Assembly: GCA_039090855.1 (NCBI GenBank)
Contig: CM077027.1
Span: 102,900,424 to 102,964,423, forward strand
DNA length: 64,000 nt
From: Macrothele yani
Taxonomy: Eukaryota > Arthropoda > Arachnida > Araneae > Macrothelidae
Reading direction: 5' to 3'
In this document: in pieces, positions 33,385 through 43,833 of the stretch
Numbering within the stretch: the first letter of the stretch is position 1
Layout: each line of letters opens with the position of its first letter
The notes under the pieces: generated by a model
Databases searched by the model: none
What the model was told of the DNA's origin: nothing
Seen by the model: the letters and a program-made list of their open reading frames with translations, nothing else
Made by a program: the position numbers and the translations under genes

Positions 33385-34155
33385 TCGACAAGCACCTATG
33401 CCGCATGCGACACTCGAACCAGATTCCAGTTCGGACGACCGGTCAGGGACTTTGCCTCATGCGACATTTGAACACGGGCCCAGCTTGGACTACAAGTCAG
33501 GAACGTGTGTTTATGGACGCGGGCCTGACTCGGCCGACCACCCGTCAGGAACCAATGCCTCAAGTGGCACTTGAACGCGGGACCAGCTTGGACGACAAGT
33601 CACGAACGTATGCTCATGAGGCTCTTGAAAGCGGGCCCAACTCGGACGACCAGTCAGCAACCTATGCCTCATACGGCACTTGATCCAGATCCCAGTTCGG
33701 ACGACCAGTCAGGGACCTATGCCTCATGAGGCATTTGAACACGAGCCCAGCTTGGACTAGCAGTGAGGAATGTATGTTCATGAACCCGGGCCCGACTCGA
33801 ACGACCAGTTAGCAACCTAAGCCTCATGCGGCACTTGAACGAGGGCTCAGCTTGGACGACAAATCAGGAACGTATGCTCATGAGACACTTGAACGCGGGC
33901 CCATCTTGGACGACAAGTCACAAACGTATGCTCATGAGGCATTTGAATGCGGCTCCAACTCGGACGACAAGTCAGGAACCTATGCCTCATGCAACACTTG
34001 AACGCGGTCTCAGCTTTGACATGTCAGGAAAATATGCTCATGCAGCACTTGAACGCGGGCGCAGCTCAGACGACCAGTCAGGAACCTATGCTCATGAGGC
34101 ACATGAATGCTGGCATAGCTTGGACGATAAGTCAGGAACCTATGTCCCTGTCCAC
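33385..34155 (+). repeat. ~55-bp minisatellite, about 14 degenerate units
   Basis: Units are built from GACCAGTCAGGAACCTATGC, CTCATGAGGCACTTGAACGC and GGGCCCAGCTTGGAC. The period is not a multiple of three yet two long frames stay open, because the unit is poor in stop codons. I read it as non-coding. GC content is clearly higher than the surroundings. Confidence 0.85.
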
Positions 34156-34788
34156 TAGGCCACCATATTTTATTCAGAAGTGGCTTTCTGGTTTATCGAT
34201 GTAGCCACCTTCTCGGGTTTCATTCCATGGAAATTAAATTTGTTCCAAAGCCCGGATCCCGGATCCCAGATCATCCTTTTTTTTTTTTTTTTTTTTTTAT
34301 GAAACACCGTTTTGAAAAGTTTCATCACTCTCCGTCGTTACCTTATAAATGAGAGCTCTGGTATTACGTGTTTCTTCTCCTCCGAATGTTACAGATATAT
34401 TTGAACTTTTGAACACTGCCTGGGAGACGTTGTTTCGAGCGAAGTGCTCTTTTTACCTTCTGTTCGATTCAGGGGTCTCAGCGGGGCACCGAAAAATATT
34501 ATAACATCTCAGTTAACTCTCTAAGCGTCCGATATAATTAAATCAAATGGTGCCCAAAATTTTCTTTGCACCCCAAACAGAAATGTTCACAGAGCTGCGG
34601 CGTATTACGAAAGCTACTGCAAAACAATTCCTTTCCACCACTCATCTCAGCATTGCACTGGTGATGATTGCCCGCTTCTATACCTTCATTCCTTTTATGC
34701 TTTGTTTAATGCTTCAAGGAATGATGGGAAAGGGCTAGTCCCCCTGATATGGACATCATGGCACTGGGTAGAAACAAGTGACTCAAAC
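34156..34788. other. No gene recognised; T run
   Basis: Contains a doubled GGATCCC motif at 34253-34266 and a ~22-T run at 34277-34299, possibly the tail of an unrecognised minus-strand retroposon. Confidence 0.4.
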
Positions 34789-34792
34789 ATCT

Positions 34793-34972
34793 TGTAACGT
34801 ACCAGGAGATGTGACGTACCTGCCAGAAGGACGCACACGACATAAAGGCAGATAGGAATCAGAATAAAATGTCTGCGTAGCTCAGTTGGTAGAGCAACTT
34901 ATTCCGGAGTGAGGGGACCAGGGTTCGAATCCTGGCGCGGATAAAAATGACGGAGAAATTTACTTCGTTATA
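34793..34972 (+). repeat. TRIM 5' LTR
   Basis: Begins TGTAACGTACCAGGAGATGT and ends TTCGTTATA. Contains AATAAA at ~34864 just before the tRNA-like segment. The start of the 9365-9926 family LTR (TGTGACGTACC) occurs 18 bp inside, so this LTR looks extended by a short duplication at its U3 end. Confidence 0.9.
34871..34945 (+). tRNA. tRNA-like segment inside the LTR (not a free tRNA gene)
   Basis: D arm with A box TAGCTCAGTTGGTAGAGC and T arm CAGGG/CCTGG with B box GGTTCGAATCC. The acceptor halves (TCTGCG.. and CGCGGAT) pair imperfectly, and the anticodon arm CTTAT/GTGAG has a six-base loop. I assign no isotype. Because the same segment recurs in the 3' LTR (~35186-35260), it is part of the mobile element. 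A and B boxes could drive RNA polymerase III. Confidence 0.75.
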
Positions 34973-34973
34973 A

Positions 34974-34985
34974 TGGCGCCCGAAC
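34974..34985 (+). promoter_or_regulatory. TRIM primer binding site
   Basis: TGGCGCCCGAAC, one base after the LTR. It matches the tRNA-Lys-type primer site known in several LTR elements, and is identical to the site at 48924-48935. Confidence 0.85.
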
Positions 34986-35094
34986 TATCCGGATGACCCG
35001 ACCGTTCAAAATCTCGCATTGGTGTGATGTTCTTTCCCCACCGCGAGATAGGAAAAATAAGAGAATCCTTTCTCCAGCACTTCAAAAAAATAAT

Positions 35095-35107
35095 AAGGGG
35101 GAGATGA
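35095..35107 (+). promoter_or_regulatory. TRIM polypurine tract
   Basis: AAGGGGGAGATGA immediately before the 3' LTR, identical to 55044-55056 in the Gypsy element. It primes plus-strand DNA synthesis. Confidence 0.85.
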
Positions 35108-35287
35108 TGTAACGTACCAGGAGATGTGACGTACCTGCCAGAAGGACGCACACGACATAAAGGCAGATAGGAATCAGAATAAAATGTCTGCGTAGCTTAG
35201 TTGGTAGAGCAACTTATTCCGGAGTGAGGGGACCAGCGTTCGAATCCTGGCGCGGATAAAAATGATGGAGAAATTTACTTCGTTATA
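35108..35287 (+). repeat. TRIM 3' LTR
   Basis: Direct copy of 34793-34972 with three substitutions, one in the A box (TAGCTTAGTTGG) and one next to the B box. Confidence 0.9.
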
Positions 35288-35291
35288 ATCT

Positions 35292-36479
35292 TCTGTTTCC
35301 TTTCTTAGCTTACTCGCTATTTTTATAGCACTTTTAGCTGCTAATCAGTCAGAAAGAAGCACTGTCTTCCCTCTAAATGATTACTTTGAATACTAAAGCT
35401 ATGGCTGCAACGACGTTTTGCAGGTGCGTAGGTTCACTTTTTCCAGCCGAGTTCGTCTAGTGCATATATTCCGTTCGACCTAATTTCAGCACAGTTTCAT
35501 AACCCCGAATTATTTCCTTCCAACCATTTAAAAGGTTAAGAGTCATCTTTTTCTTTCTTTATAAGGGTCACACATTTCTGGACTCCGACTTGTAAAACTG
35601 CTCTTCACTGCTATTCTGTTAATGGGATTGTTTTCGTCTTTAATCTGAAATAGTGTAAGTCCAATTGTGCATTAGTAGCTTTCAACGCTGATTCATTCCC
35701 ATCTCGCAGAACCTGAGTTTCGTTTTCACCTACAAAGCTACATGCAATGTTAACCCGAAGCTCATTTTTCACTGTTTTCTTCAAGAATTAATTATGGGCT
35801 TTTATATAATCATATTCTCTTCCTATTTTTAAGTTATTTACATTGAGTTACTCACGGTGGTCGTTAAACTCCAAATAAAAAAAATAATTAAATAAATAAA
35901 TAAGAATTTCTGTTTTGATGAAAAATAACGCGGCACAACATCCAAAAGAGTTGGTTCACATTTTATGAAGTCCAGATGCTGCTACTAATTAATAACTTCT
36001 TCTGGAACAATATTCTTTTCATAATAATCCATGGTGTTTTCCCAAGCCCAAAGCATGTAATGAAATTAGCGAAGTTCTTCTTCTCTACTCAATATTGTTT
36101 TCAAAGTCCTCATGTTCCCAATCTCACTGTTCCATTGTGATCCTCAATCCGTCAATCTAGTTCTCCTGTTCTACAATCAAGGATCTGTTTTTAACTTAAT
36201 GGAAGTTTAATGACATTAACTCACAGATGTCGTAATCTTTTAAACACGGAATGGACAAATTCAGTGATTTGCAGTGTGCAAACACAAGTATTGTATCCAG
36301 TCACGTGGGACGCTGAAACTCTCAATGCCTATAAATAGAGAAGGTCTCTATGCATCGGAAACCAATAACGGAAAAGTAATTTTGGGTGGAAGCAGCGTGA
36401 GTTTGTGCGCTGCTAAATAGTAGCACCTAGGAAATCCTGTATTTCAACCGCCACAACTGCTGAACTGTTAAGACTTCCA
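35292..36479. other. No gene; SINE 3' end fragment
   Basis: AT-rich. At ~35846-35905 the SINE tail (GAGTTACTCACGGTGGTCGT then A-rich) is present without its tRNA head: a 5'-truncated SINE. Nothing else supported. Confidence 0.6.
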
Positions 36480-37392
36480 CGTCAGACCGACGCACGTACA
36501 TACCAAGACTACGAGAAATGCGGCGAAACTTCCAACCAATGAGAGAAATGCTGCCGTAAACGTGCGATTGACTCTCGAGGTGAGGACTGACTATCCAGAA
36601 TTGTCATAAGGAATCTCACGGCTACGGGGAGAAGTCGGAATTTAATGATGGCTGTCTACATGCTTGTGAACAAATAATGTCCATCGTATCATTGGAAAAA
36701 ATAGGCTATGAGAGTTGACGTCCACACCGTGTTCCCTTGTTGACCGCAATGCACCAAAAGATTAGGCTGCAGTTCGCAAAGGCCTATCGCCACTGTAGTA
36801 CGCAGTGCTAAAGCACCTTATCATCTTTTACGAATCACAGTCTAAACTCCGTTACGCCGATGGAAGGGTGCGTGCGTGGCGTAAATCACGCGAAACAATG
36901 GACCCAGCGTGCCAAGTTGGAGTCATACAGATAGGTGGAGGCGGTGTACAGTCTGGAGTGCGTTTACATGAACTTCATTGTGATGCCTAATAGTCGTCAA
37001 TACCTCCGACACCGGCACCAGGTATATGAACATCCACACCTACCATATACATTCGTTCGCAATGATTCTCTTTCTGCACCATGACGCCATCTTCCAACAG
37101 GACAGCGCCACAGCGCATACTTCCCGAGTGGCGACCAATTGGCTCCAGCGAATTCGAATGAATTTACCACACTTGAATGGTTCGCTCGATCGTCGGACCT
37201 TAATCCCATGCAAATTTCTGGGGAAGAATTAGAAAGATCGATTCGAATCTTCCCACAACAACCGGCAACTGTTGATGCTCTCCGATAGGCGATCCTCGCT
37301 TCATTGGTGGTAGTATTATCTCTGTGTTTTCAACAGCTCATTGATTCTTTACCAAGACGCCTGGCTGCTGCTGTAAAGGCAAAAGGTTGAGC
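36480..37392 (+). pseudogene. Tc1-like transposase, heavily degraded
   Basis: YADGRVRAWRKSRETMDPACQ (36852-36920) is the segment after the first catalytic block; the block itself has decayed to FYESQSKLRY, without the aspartate. FQQDSATAHTSR (~37095) keeps the second aspartate. The C-terminus DSLPRRLAAAVKAKG ends at ~37390. Stops and frame changes are frequent. Terminal repeats were not identified. Confidence 0.8.
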
Positions 37393-37639
37393 AACACGTT
37401 TTGGATGGGTGTATATAATAATTTGTTCATTCACCTTACAGCGATCAGCAAAAATATTAAAACCACCTACCTAATATGTATGATGTTGGTTCTCCTCTCG
37501 TCGCCCAAAAGGCGCTCACCTGATGAGGCATAGTTCAACGAGATGTTGGTAGGTGTCTCTTCATATTTGGTATCATGACTGCAGCAGAAGATCCCGTAGT
37601 TCCTGTAAATTACGTTTGAGGTGATGCTGCTAGTATACC

Positions 37640-38520
37640 CGTTTCTCCAACTCAAGCCGCAAATGCTCGATAGGATTCATGTCTGGAGAGTTTTGAAGTC
37701 AATGCAATAAATGGAATTCCTCTTCCTGTTTTTGGAACCATTCCTGAATTTTCTTCGCAGTATGGTGGAGATTGCGTTTTTCAACAAGCATTGTCTTGTT
37801 GAAAGACGTCATCTGCGTCATAGAATACAGTCACCATAAAGTGGCATACTTGGTCAGCCACAATGTTCAAGTACGTGACAGCTGCCAGAGTTCGCTCTAC
37901 AGGGATAATGTGCCCAAGTCTTCCGCAAAAATATATTCCCCAGACTGTCACACGCCCTCCAGCCACCTGGATCCATCCCTCAATGCCTCCAGGTGAGAAA
38001 GCTTCCTTGGAAAAACGTCGCACACTAGCTCGTTCGTCAATATGGTGTAACAGAAAACAGGATTCGTCTGAACAGTAGACTCTCTTCCAGTCAGTCTTCT
38101 GTGGTCCAGTGTCGATGATAACGTGCCCATTCAAGCGTTGACGATGGTGAACAGCTGTGAGCATAGGCACAGGAATGGGTATACCCAGTTCCAACAGTGT
38201 ACGATGAAGTGTGTGTTCGGATCATCGGGCCCATCACCACAATTGAAATTATGTGTAATGCCAGCCACATCAGTGCCCCTGTTGCAAGACGAGATAGCCT
38301 GCGCTGACCTCTGACATCAATGAGGCGTGACCTATCCACGGCCTGGTCGACGGCTCGAAGTGTCGCCTCTTTCGGACCATGTTTGATAAGTACTAACAAC
38401 TGCGTAGCTTGAGCAAGTTGTTAGTTCCTATCAAAGATGGTCCGGAGATGCTCTTACCAAGACGTCTTGCTGTAACGATCTGGCCTTTGCCAAAATCAGA
38501 TAAATCTTTGTTTTTCCCAT
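37640..38520 (-). pseudogene. Tc1-like transposase of the split element
   Basis: The frame 38194-37781 includes the first (YCSDESCF) and second (FQQDNAC) catalytic blocks and stops right after. Downstream the third block can be traced as MNPIEHLRLELEKR near 37640-37690 in another frame. Upstream (38399-38091) a DNA-binding remnant lies in a different frame (ARYHRHWTTED). Several indels. Confidence 0.82.
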
Positions 38521-38571
38521 ATTGATACGGAACGAAATACTGACTGAGAGAACTCCCTCCCAGGTATTATA

Positions 38572-39802
38572 CAGAGGGTGAGTCGAAAGTTTTGCAAAAT
38601 TTGGATCCCTTTATGTCTTCGTACATACCTTTACGACAAAAGCTGACTAGTATTCAAAGTATAGGCCATCGTGTTGCCCCGTCTTTAGCCATCTGTCTGC
38701 CAGTTCTTCGATTCTACGGCGGTACCAGTTCTTGTCCTTCGAGGCGAATTCCTTCACTCCAGCTGCCACCTCCTTCTGGTTGTTGAAGTGCCCCCCACGA
38801 AGGAAGTGGACCATGGACCGGAACAAGTAATAATCCGATGGGCAAGGTCCGGACTATATGCTGGGTGTGGCATCGGTTCGATGCCCAGAGGTTCCTGGAT
38901 TTAGTCCCGGGTCGTTCGCGCGGTGTGATGCCGAGCATTGTCCTGCTGTAAGAGAGCCCGCTTTCCGTTCACTAGGGCCGGATACTTCTCCAAAACGGCA
39001 TAAATCCGCTCCAGCTGTTCAAAGTCGAGGTTGGAGCTGATAATCCAAATATCTGGAAAAAATTCGTAATGGATTATCACTTCGAAATTTCACCAGATGC
39101 AGAGCATCACCTTGCGCTCGAAGCGCGCACGTTTGGAATCAGGTTCAGGAAGCTGGCCCGGCCCCAACCACTGCTGTTGTGTGTTAGAATTACGGAAATA
39201 GACCCACTTTTCATCGCACGTAACAATTCTTCTGATGAAATGTACATCGAGCGGGTTTTCTAGGAATTTCGAGCACACTTCCACTCGGCGGTTTGCTCCA
39301 ACTGGCGTCAGTTCGTGAGGGACAATGCGGCAGCTCCTGTAGACCTTGCCGAGGTCCTGAAGGTGACGAACCACGATGGTCTGTGATATGCCCAGCTCGC
39401 CTGATAATCTCCGAGTGTTGGTTGTCGGATTTGCCTCTACGGCTTGACACGGGTTTCTGTCACCTGAGCAAAATTTCTTGAACCATCTGGCTGCGGTGTT
39501 GTGGTCCATGGAACCTTCCCCTTTCGCATGACAAATGTTTCGTGTTGCTTGAGCAGCCTTATGGCCGAGTTCAAACTCGTAAAGCAAAAGTTCCCTAATT
39601 AGCCGGTTGTGGCTGTTCATCTTTCAGGCGTCCTAACCACGGACAGAACGACGACATGCAATGCTGTTCACAGCAACGACTACCACTTTATATCCCTTTC
39701 GACTGACTGCAGTGCGCGACTTGTACTAGTTTAAACACGTGACATACCCGCTACAGCACATACGGTTATACAAATATTGCAAAACTTTCGACTCAACCTC
39801 TG
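38572..39802 (-). mobile_element. Mariner transposon nested in a Tc1
   Basis: Ends CAGAGGGTGAGTCGAAAGTT (left) and reverse complement CAGAGGTTGAGTCGAAAGTT (right), with TA at 38570-38571 and 39803-39804. Length 1231 bp fits the family. Confidence 0.93.
38590..39620 (-). pseudogene. Mariner transposase (DD34D type), broken
   Basis: The frame 39620-39090 covers the N-terminal paired-like DNA-binding region (ELLLYEFELGHKAAQATRNI; RRLSGELGISQTIVVRHLQD) and the first catalytic aspartate (TCDEKWVYF). The rest, interrupted by stops, shows QDNARHHTA near 38940 (second aspartate) and PSDYYLFRSM near 38810 (third, an aspartate). All three catalytic residues are present, but the second half is out of frame in places. 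Confidence 0.87.
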
Positions 39803-39989
39803 TATATATATATCATTCGTGACATTGGCACGAGACGCTGATTGGCTGCACGCGCGCTTATTTGTATAACGTTGAGGTGGTTTTAATGTTTTGGCTGATC
39901 GGTGTATGCTCTTCCGAATTCCGTGTTTCCCTCTCCTGAACTTTAGCACCTCAAGCCTTGTGACCATACTGAATATAATTACAGGTATG

Positions 39990-40160
39990 TTGCCCCAGTT
40001 GCCGAGTGGTCTGAGGTGCTGGATACTGGCCATTCGTCCAAAGATAGACTGGCTTAAAGTCCCGGGTGGGGCATAATGCTCTGCTTGTCTGATGACTCTT
40101 TCCCTTACCTTGAACCACTGAACTCAGATATTAATTTCGGTAAACCAAGAATAAAAAAAT
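39990..40160 (+). mobile_element. tRNA-derived SINE, divergent family
   Basis: Head TTGCCGAGTGGTCTGAGGTG and a B-box-like AAAGTCCCGGG. The body shares CTCTTTCCCTTACCTTGAAC with the main SINE's CTCTCTCCCTTCCCTGGAAC, then an A-rich tail. Older and more diverged than the others. Confidence 0.6.
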
Positions 40161-40719
40161 GTTTGTTCACAGCATGCATTTTCCCGAACGGCCTTGTGTT
40201 TGATGGCATTTTAAGGGCAGAATCCTCTTTCTAACACCCTCATTTACAAGGAAACCTCCTCCATGGAATTTGTCCAACAGTTGACGAAAATTATACTCTC
40301 AGAGATTTGACCAATTACTCCCTGGTTCTCAGCAAATGTGCAAAGTAAAACGAGTAAACCTATCAGTTTTCACATTTCTCACAAACACGAAGAGAGCCCT
40401 TTCAATAAATTTTTCAGAATAGTTGGTGACGTACCAAATCTTTAAAGCAGATACAAACTTTAAATCTCATTACAATTATTTAATAATCTTGTTAACTGAG
40501 ATTGATAGCTCCTCAAAATAGCTTCCTGGGTTCATTAGTATAGTCCTCTCCCAAATCTGGGAATTTCGGTCCCTTTATTTTGCAGTTCATGGTCTCTCTC
40601 TGAGAATAATGATTTGTGAAACAAAATTTTAAAGATATAACATATATAAAAAATGATGATAACAATGAAAAATAAGTTTCAGTGCAATAAATGAAAAAAA
40701 TACATGTATTTTTTTTCAG
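40161..40719. other. No gene recognised (probable intron end)
   Basis: AT-rich, ending in the long T run that precedes exon D. Confidence 0.4.
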
Positions 40720-40872
40720 ACCCCTGTAGCTGGGCCATCAACACCAAGTACTTCAGCCCAAAGACAGGAAGTTCTAGCTACTCCTGGGCCATCAACCAGG
40801 AGGAAAAGGGTGTCGGAGTTAAGCAAGGAGGAAAAAAGGCATTGTATCGCAGAGAAAGGCCATTTCAAGTGA
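40720..40872 (+). CDS. Putative terminal exon D of the host gene
   Basis: Follows a strong acceptor (TATTTTTTTTCAG, AG at 40718-40719). In the phase left by exon B it reads TPVAGPSTPSTSAQRQEVLA, then a basic stretch (STRRKRVSELSKEEKRHCIA), to TGA at 40870-40872. The Pro/Ser/Thr bias fits exon A. The overlapping second frame is also open to 41087 (KAYVQAVVGYSASYVFKKQK), so a sequence error or alternative splice could extend the protein. AATAAA at 41123-41128 follows. No domain recognised; the RRKR cluster could be a nuclear signal. Confidence 0.5.
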   Translation, partial: TPVAGPSTPSTSAQRQEVLATPGPSTRRKRVSELSKEEKRHCIAEKGHFK

Positions 40873-41122
40873 TGCTGCAGAGATCCGATAGGATGCCAAT
40901 AGATAAGAACCTTGCTGGAAGGACGAAGGCCTACGTTCAAGCCGTAGTAGGATATTCTGCCTCCTACGTCTTTAAAAAGCAGAAAAAGGCAATAGGCTTT
41001 GATTTGAAAAGAGAGCACGACGTACAGCGGTTAAATTTTGAATATATGCAAAATGAATTCGGCCTTGTACAACTTCCGCACCCTTGAAAATGCGTGCTAA
41101 ATTTTTCTAAATTCTGAATTTA

Positions 41123-41128
41123 AATAAA
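41123..41128 (+). terminator. Candidate polyadenylation signal
   Basis: AATAAA about 250 bp after the stop of putative exon D (36 bp after the alternative stop). Confidence 0.35.
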
Positions 41129-41196
41129 TTCCAAATTTGGCTATTTAGTCAAGACGACTCCGGTCGGTGTAAAATTTAGATTCACTTTGGTAGTTT

Positions 41197-41570
41197 GGAT
41201 TACACCGGGATTGGCAATGATTGTAGAATCACTGTGTTTTGATAACACCTTCAGAAAAAAGAAAGATGTCATTGGATTACACCAGGATTGGCAATGATTG
41301 TAGAATCACTGTGTTTTGATAACACGCCAAGAAGCAAGAACTATATGACATTGGATTACACCAGGATTGGCAATGATTGTAGAATCACTGTGTTTTGATA
41401 ACACGCCAAGAAACAAGAACGATGACATTGGATTACACCAGGATTGGCAATGATTGTAGAATCACTGTGTTTTGATAACACGCCAAGAAGCAAGAACGAT
41501 GACATTGGATTACACCAGGATTGGCAATGATTGTAGAATCACTGTGTTTTGATAACACGCCAAGAAACAT
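41197..41570 (+). repeat. 77-79-bp tandem repeat, five units
   Basis: Units start at 41197, 41274, 41353, 41430 and 41507 with GGATTACACCAGGATTGGCA and contain AGAATCACTGTGTTTTGATA. The first unit is the most diverged; the rest are nearly identical. Confidence 0.93.
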
Positions 41571-41589
41571 TGGAATGCCAGAACAATTG

Positions 41590-42535
41590 GACGTTATTGG
41601 CTACAGTGTCTGCAAGAAGGCATTGCTAGTCGCCGTAGTATAACAGGAGCAGTCGGATGGACGTCTGCACGCACAGATCGGCGTAATTTCCGAGCCATAG
41701 CTTGTGAGCATGCGACGGGCTGCAGTCAGCGACAAGGTGCATCCCCATCATGATTCGGACGCTGAATTGAAGATCGGTGTAGAGTAGTCTGCGCTCCCAT
41801 CACCTTAAGTCACCCGCCATTCAACTTAGCTCATCACCAAGCTCTGCTGGAGAGGTGCCCTAGAAGAGCTGCCTAGCGACAGAAATGGCACCATATCTGG
41901 TTCAGCGATGAGTCTCGATTCCGTCACGATGCCGGCGATCGTCCGGTCCGCTTTTTCCAGTAAGATAACGATCGGCGACACACTGCGATCATCTTTCAGG
42001 CGTGCCACAACAGGTCCATATGTTTGCACTCCCAGCGAGGTCTCCGGACCTATCACCCATCGAGAACCAATGGGTTCTCGATGGGTTCTTCTGTGCATCC
42101 CCGTTATGATTCGAACGCTGAATGGAAGATCGGTCCTATCATCTTAATGTCTCCCGCCATTCACCTTAGCGCATCGCCAAGCTCTGCTGGAGCGGTACCC
42201 TAGAAGAGCTTTCTATCGACAGGAATGGCACCATGTCGGTTTCAGCAATGAGTCCCGATTCCGTCACGATGCCGATGATCGTCGGGTCTGCATTCTTTCC
42301 AGTAGGATAACGATTGCCAACACGCTGCTGTCATCTTTCAAGTGTGCCACAACAGGTCCATATGTACGCACGCCCAGCGAGGTCTCCGGATCTATCACCC
42401 ATTTAGCGCCAATGGGTTCTCATTGGACGACTCTTCCAAGTCTCTCCTCGGCCGCCCAGGAATACCGCTGAGTTATAGGACCAGACAAACGTTGCATGGT
42501 CCCAGATATGTCAGGACACCATTAGAGCACTGAGT
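41590..42535 (+). pseudogene. Tc1 transposase fragment with internal tandem duplication
   Basis: Degraded Tc1 catalytic region. WFSDESRFRHDAGDRP can be traced at ~41900, and a SPDLSPIEN-type third block at ~42040. A ~356-bp stretch from 41737 (GTGCATCCCCATCATGATTC) is repeated from 42093, so the catalytic part occurs twice in a row. The two units are ~88% alike by eye. No terminal repeats found. Confidence 0.75.
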
Positions 42536-42539
42536 TACA

Positions 42540-43028
42540 CAATACTACGCCTTGTGTATGATTGCACTGCACAACACGTGGTCATACAAGGTGTTGACTG
42601 CTGTCACGTGATCCTGTATTGTAGCCTATCAAACTAATATTGCTTGAAAATTAAACAGTGCATTACTCAGCCTATGTTCTATGTCTCTGGTGGTTTCTGC
42701 TCACTTGCCTAATTCTGTCTGGATGGGGTGATAAATAGTAGAAGCCTTCCGACATGAAAAAGTTTAAAAGCTAAGTTTTACAAAAGGAGAAAAAGAAAGA
42801 AAACGGATTTATGCCACATAGTGGAAATTTTTAAATGTATAGATGGGTTATTTAAAATGTATAACATGCGCGGTATTCATATAAATTTTCAACCGGATTT
42901 CTAGGATTAGTAAATTTAACAATTGCAAGCAAAAATAAGCGCTTATGCTAACTGGCTGCAGAATTAGGCGCTGTGAAAAAATCAGAAAATGTATGCAGAA
43001 TACTCCTCACAGGGAAAAGAAATAGGCT
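42540..43028. other. No gene recognised
   Basis: AT-rich unannotated DNA. Confidence 0.45.
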
Positions 43029-43140
43029 AAAAGTTATGTTTTCCTCGACATCTCTTATTCTAAAATTCGATGTGGAAGAAAAACAACACTCTACATCGAA
43101 TTTTTAGAATAAGAGATGTCGAGGAAAATATAACTTTTAA
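43029..43140. repeat. Perfect-looking hairpin, ~45-bp arms
   Basis: The arm TTTTCCTCGACATCTCTTAT followed by CTAAAATTCGATGT pairs with ACATCGAATTTTTAGAATAA and what follows, with only one or two mismatches and a ~20-nt loop. Recently formed or under recent conversion. Confidence 0.85.
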
Positions 43141-43340
43141 CCTTCTAGTGGGAAAAACTGTCTGTTATTTGAAAAGGAAAATGAGTGAATAATATTCTTC
43201 ACAATAAAGACCATCATGCCGATTTTTAGATGCAGCGAAACATTTGCAAATTGAAATATGCACTAACGCCCGTTGGCAAAGGAAACATGCTTTATGAAAA
43301 AGCAAAAAAAAAAAAAATATGTGAGATATTGTTCTTCAGA

Positions 43341-43800
43341 GCGGAAGCTCCCGACATGCTACCACTGCACCACAGCGGCCTCGAATTCTCCAGACTCACA
43401 TACGACTAACTGCCAAACCATATAGCAGGTTGCTTCTTGGAGCCCGCACAATGCTGAGGATTCACCAAAGATGGTAAGCAACAACTGAACAAATAACTAG
43501 GAGGTGAATGAATAATTAACGCACACAGTTGACCTGGATTAGGAACATCAAACAGAAGTCATCGCTCTTTCCACGTTTATAAGTGAGTGACGAAAAAATT
43601 CTCATCGGCCGTCACTGGGAATCGAACCCAGGGTCTCAGAGCATCTGGAGAATTCGAAGCCGCTGTGGTGCAGTGGTAGCATGTCCGGCGCGTAACTGGA
43701 AAACCTGGGTTCGATTCCCAGTGACGGCCGATGAGATTTTTCGTGACTCACTTATAAACGTGGAAAGAGCGATGACTTCTGTTTGATGTTCCTAATCCAC
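43341..43800. repeat. Inverted repeat carrying Gly-like tRNA segments
   Basis: An arm at ~43519-43633 (GACCTGGATTAGGAACATCA ... GGGAATCGAACCCAGGG) is the reverse complement of ~43705-43808. A tRNA-like unit in plus orientation at ~43660-43733 has A box GTGCAGTGGTAGC and B box GGTTCGATTCC. A partial minus-strand tRNA-like half lies at 43344-43392. The plan resembles 23221-23629, but the tRNA type differs. Confidence 0.75.
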
Positions 43801-43833
43801 GTCAATTGTGTATATTAATTACTGTTGATCACT

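Larger units (their letters stand above)
34793..35287 (+). mobile_element. TRIM with tRNA-like cloverleaf in its LTRs
   Basis: A complete 495-bp LTR element: 4-bp target duplication ATCT (34789-34792 and 35288-35291), 180-bp LTRs, a 135-bp non-coding interior, a 12-nt primer binding site right after the 5' LTR and a polypurine tract right before the 3' LTR. The LTRs differ at three positions, so the insertion is young. Having no gene, it must borrow Gag and Pol. The terminal signals equal those of the Gypsy element at 48325-55652, the likely donor. Confidence 0.92.
37439..39904 (-). mobile_element. Tc1-family transposon split by a mariner
   Basis: Left end CAGCGATCAGCAAAAATATT and right end reverse complement CACCGATCAGCCAAAACATT, with TA outside (37437-37438 and 39905-39906). 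Removing the mariner at 38572-39802 leaves ~1.23 kb, the expected size. Confidence 0.9.

Noticed and set aside
33303..34158. Repeat protein encoded by two open frames
   Set aside because: The ~55-bp period is not a multiple of three, so units are read in changing frames; openness follows from few stop codons.
34871..34945. Free-standing tRNA gene
   Set aside because: The same sequence recurs in both LTRs of one element and at 9365-9926 in the same LTR context; the anticodon arm is irregular. Called tRNA-like instead.
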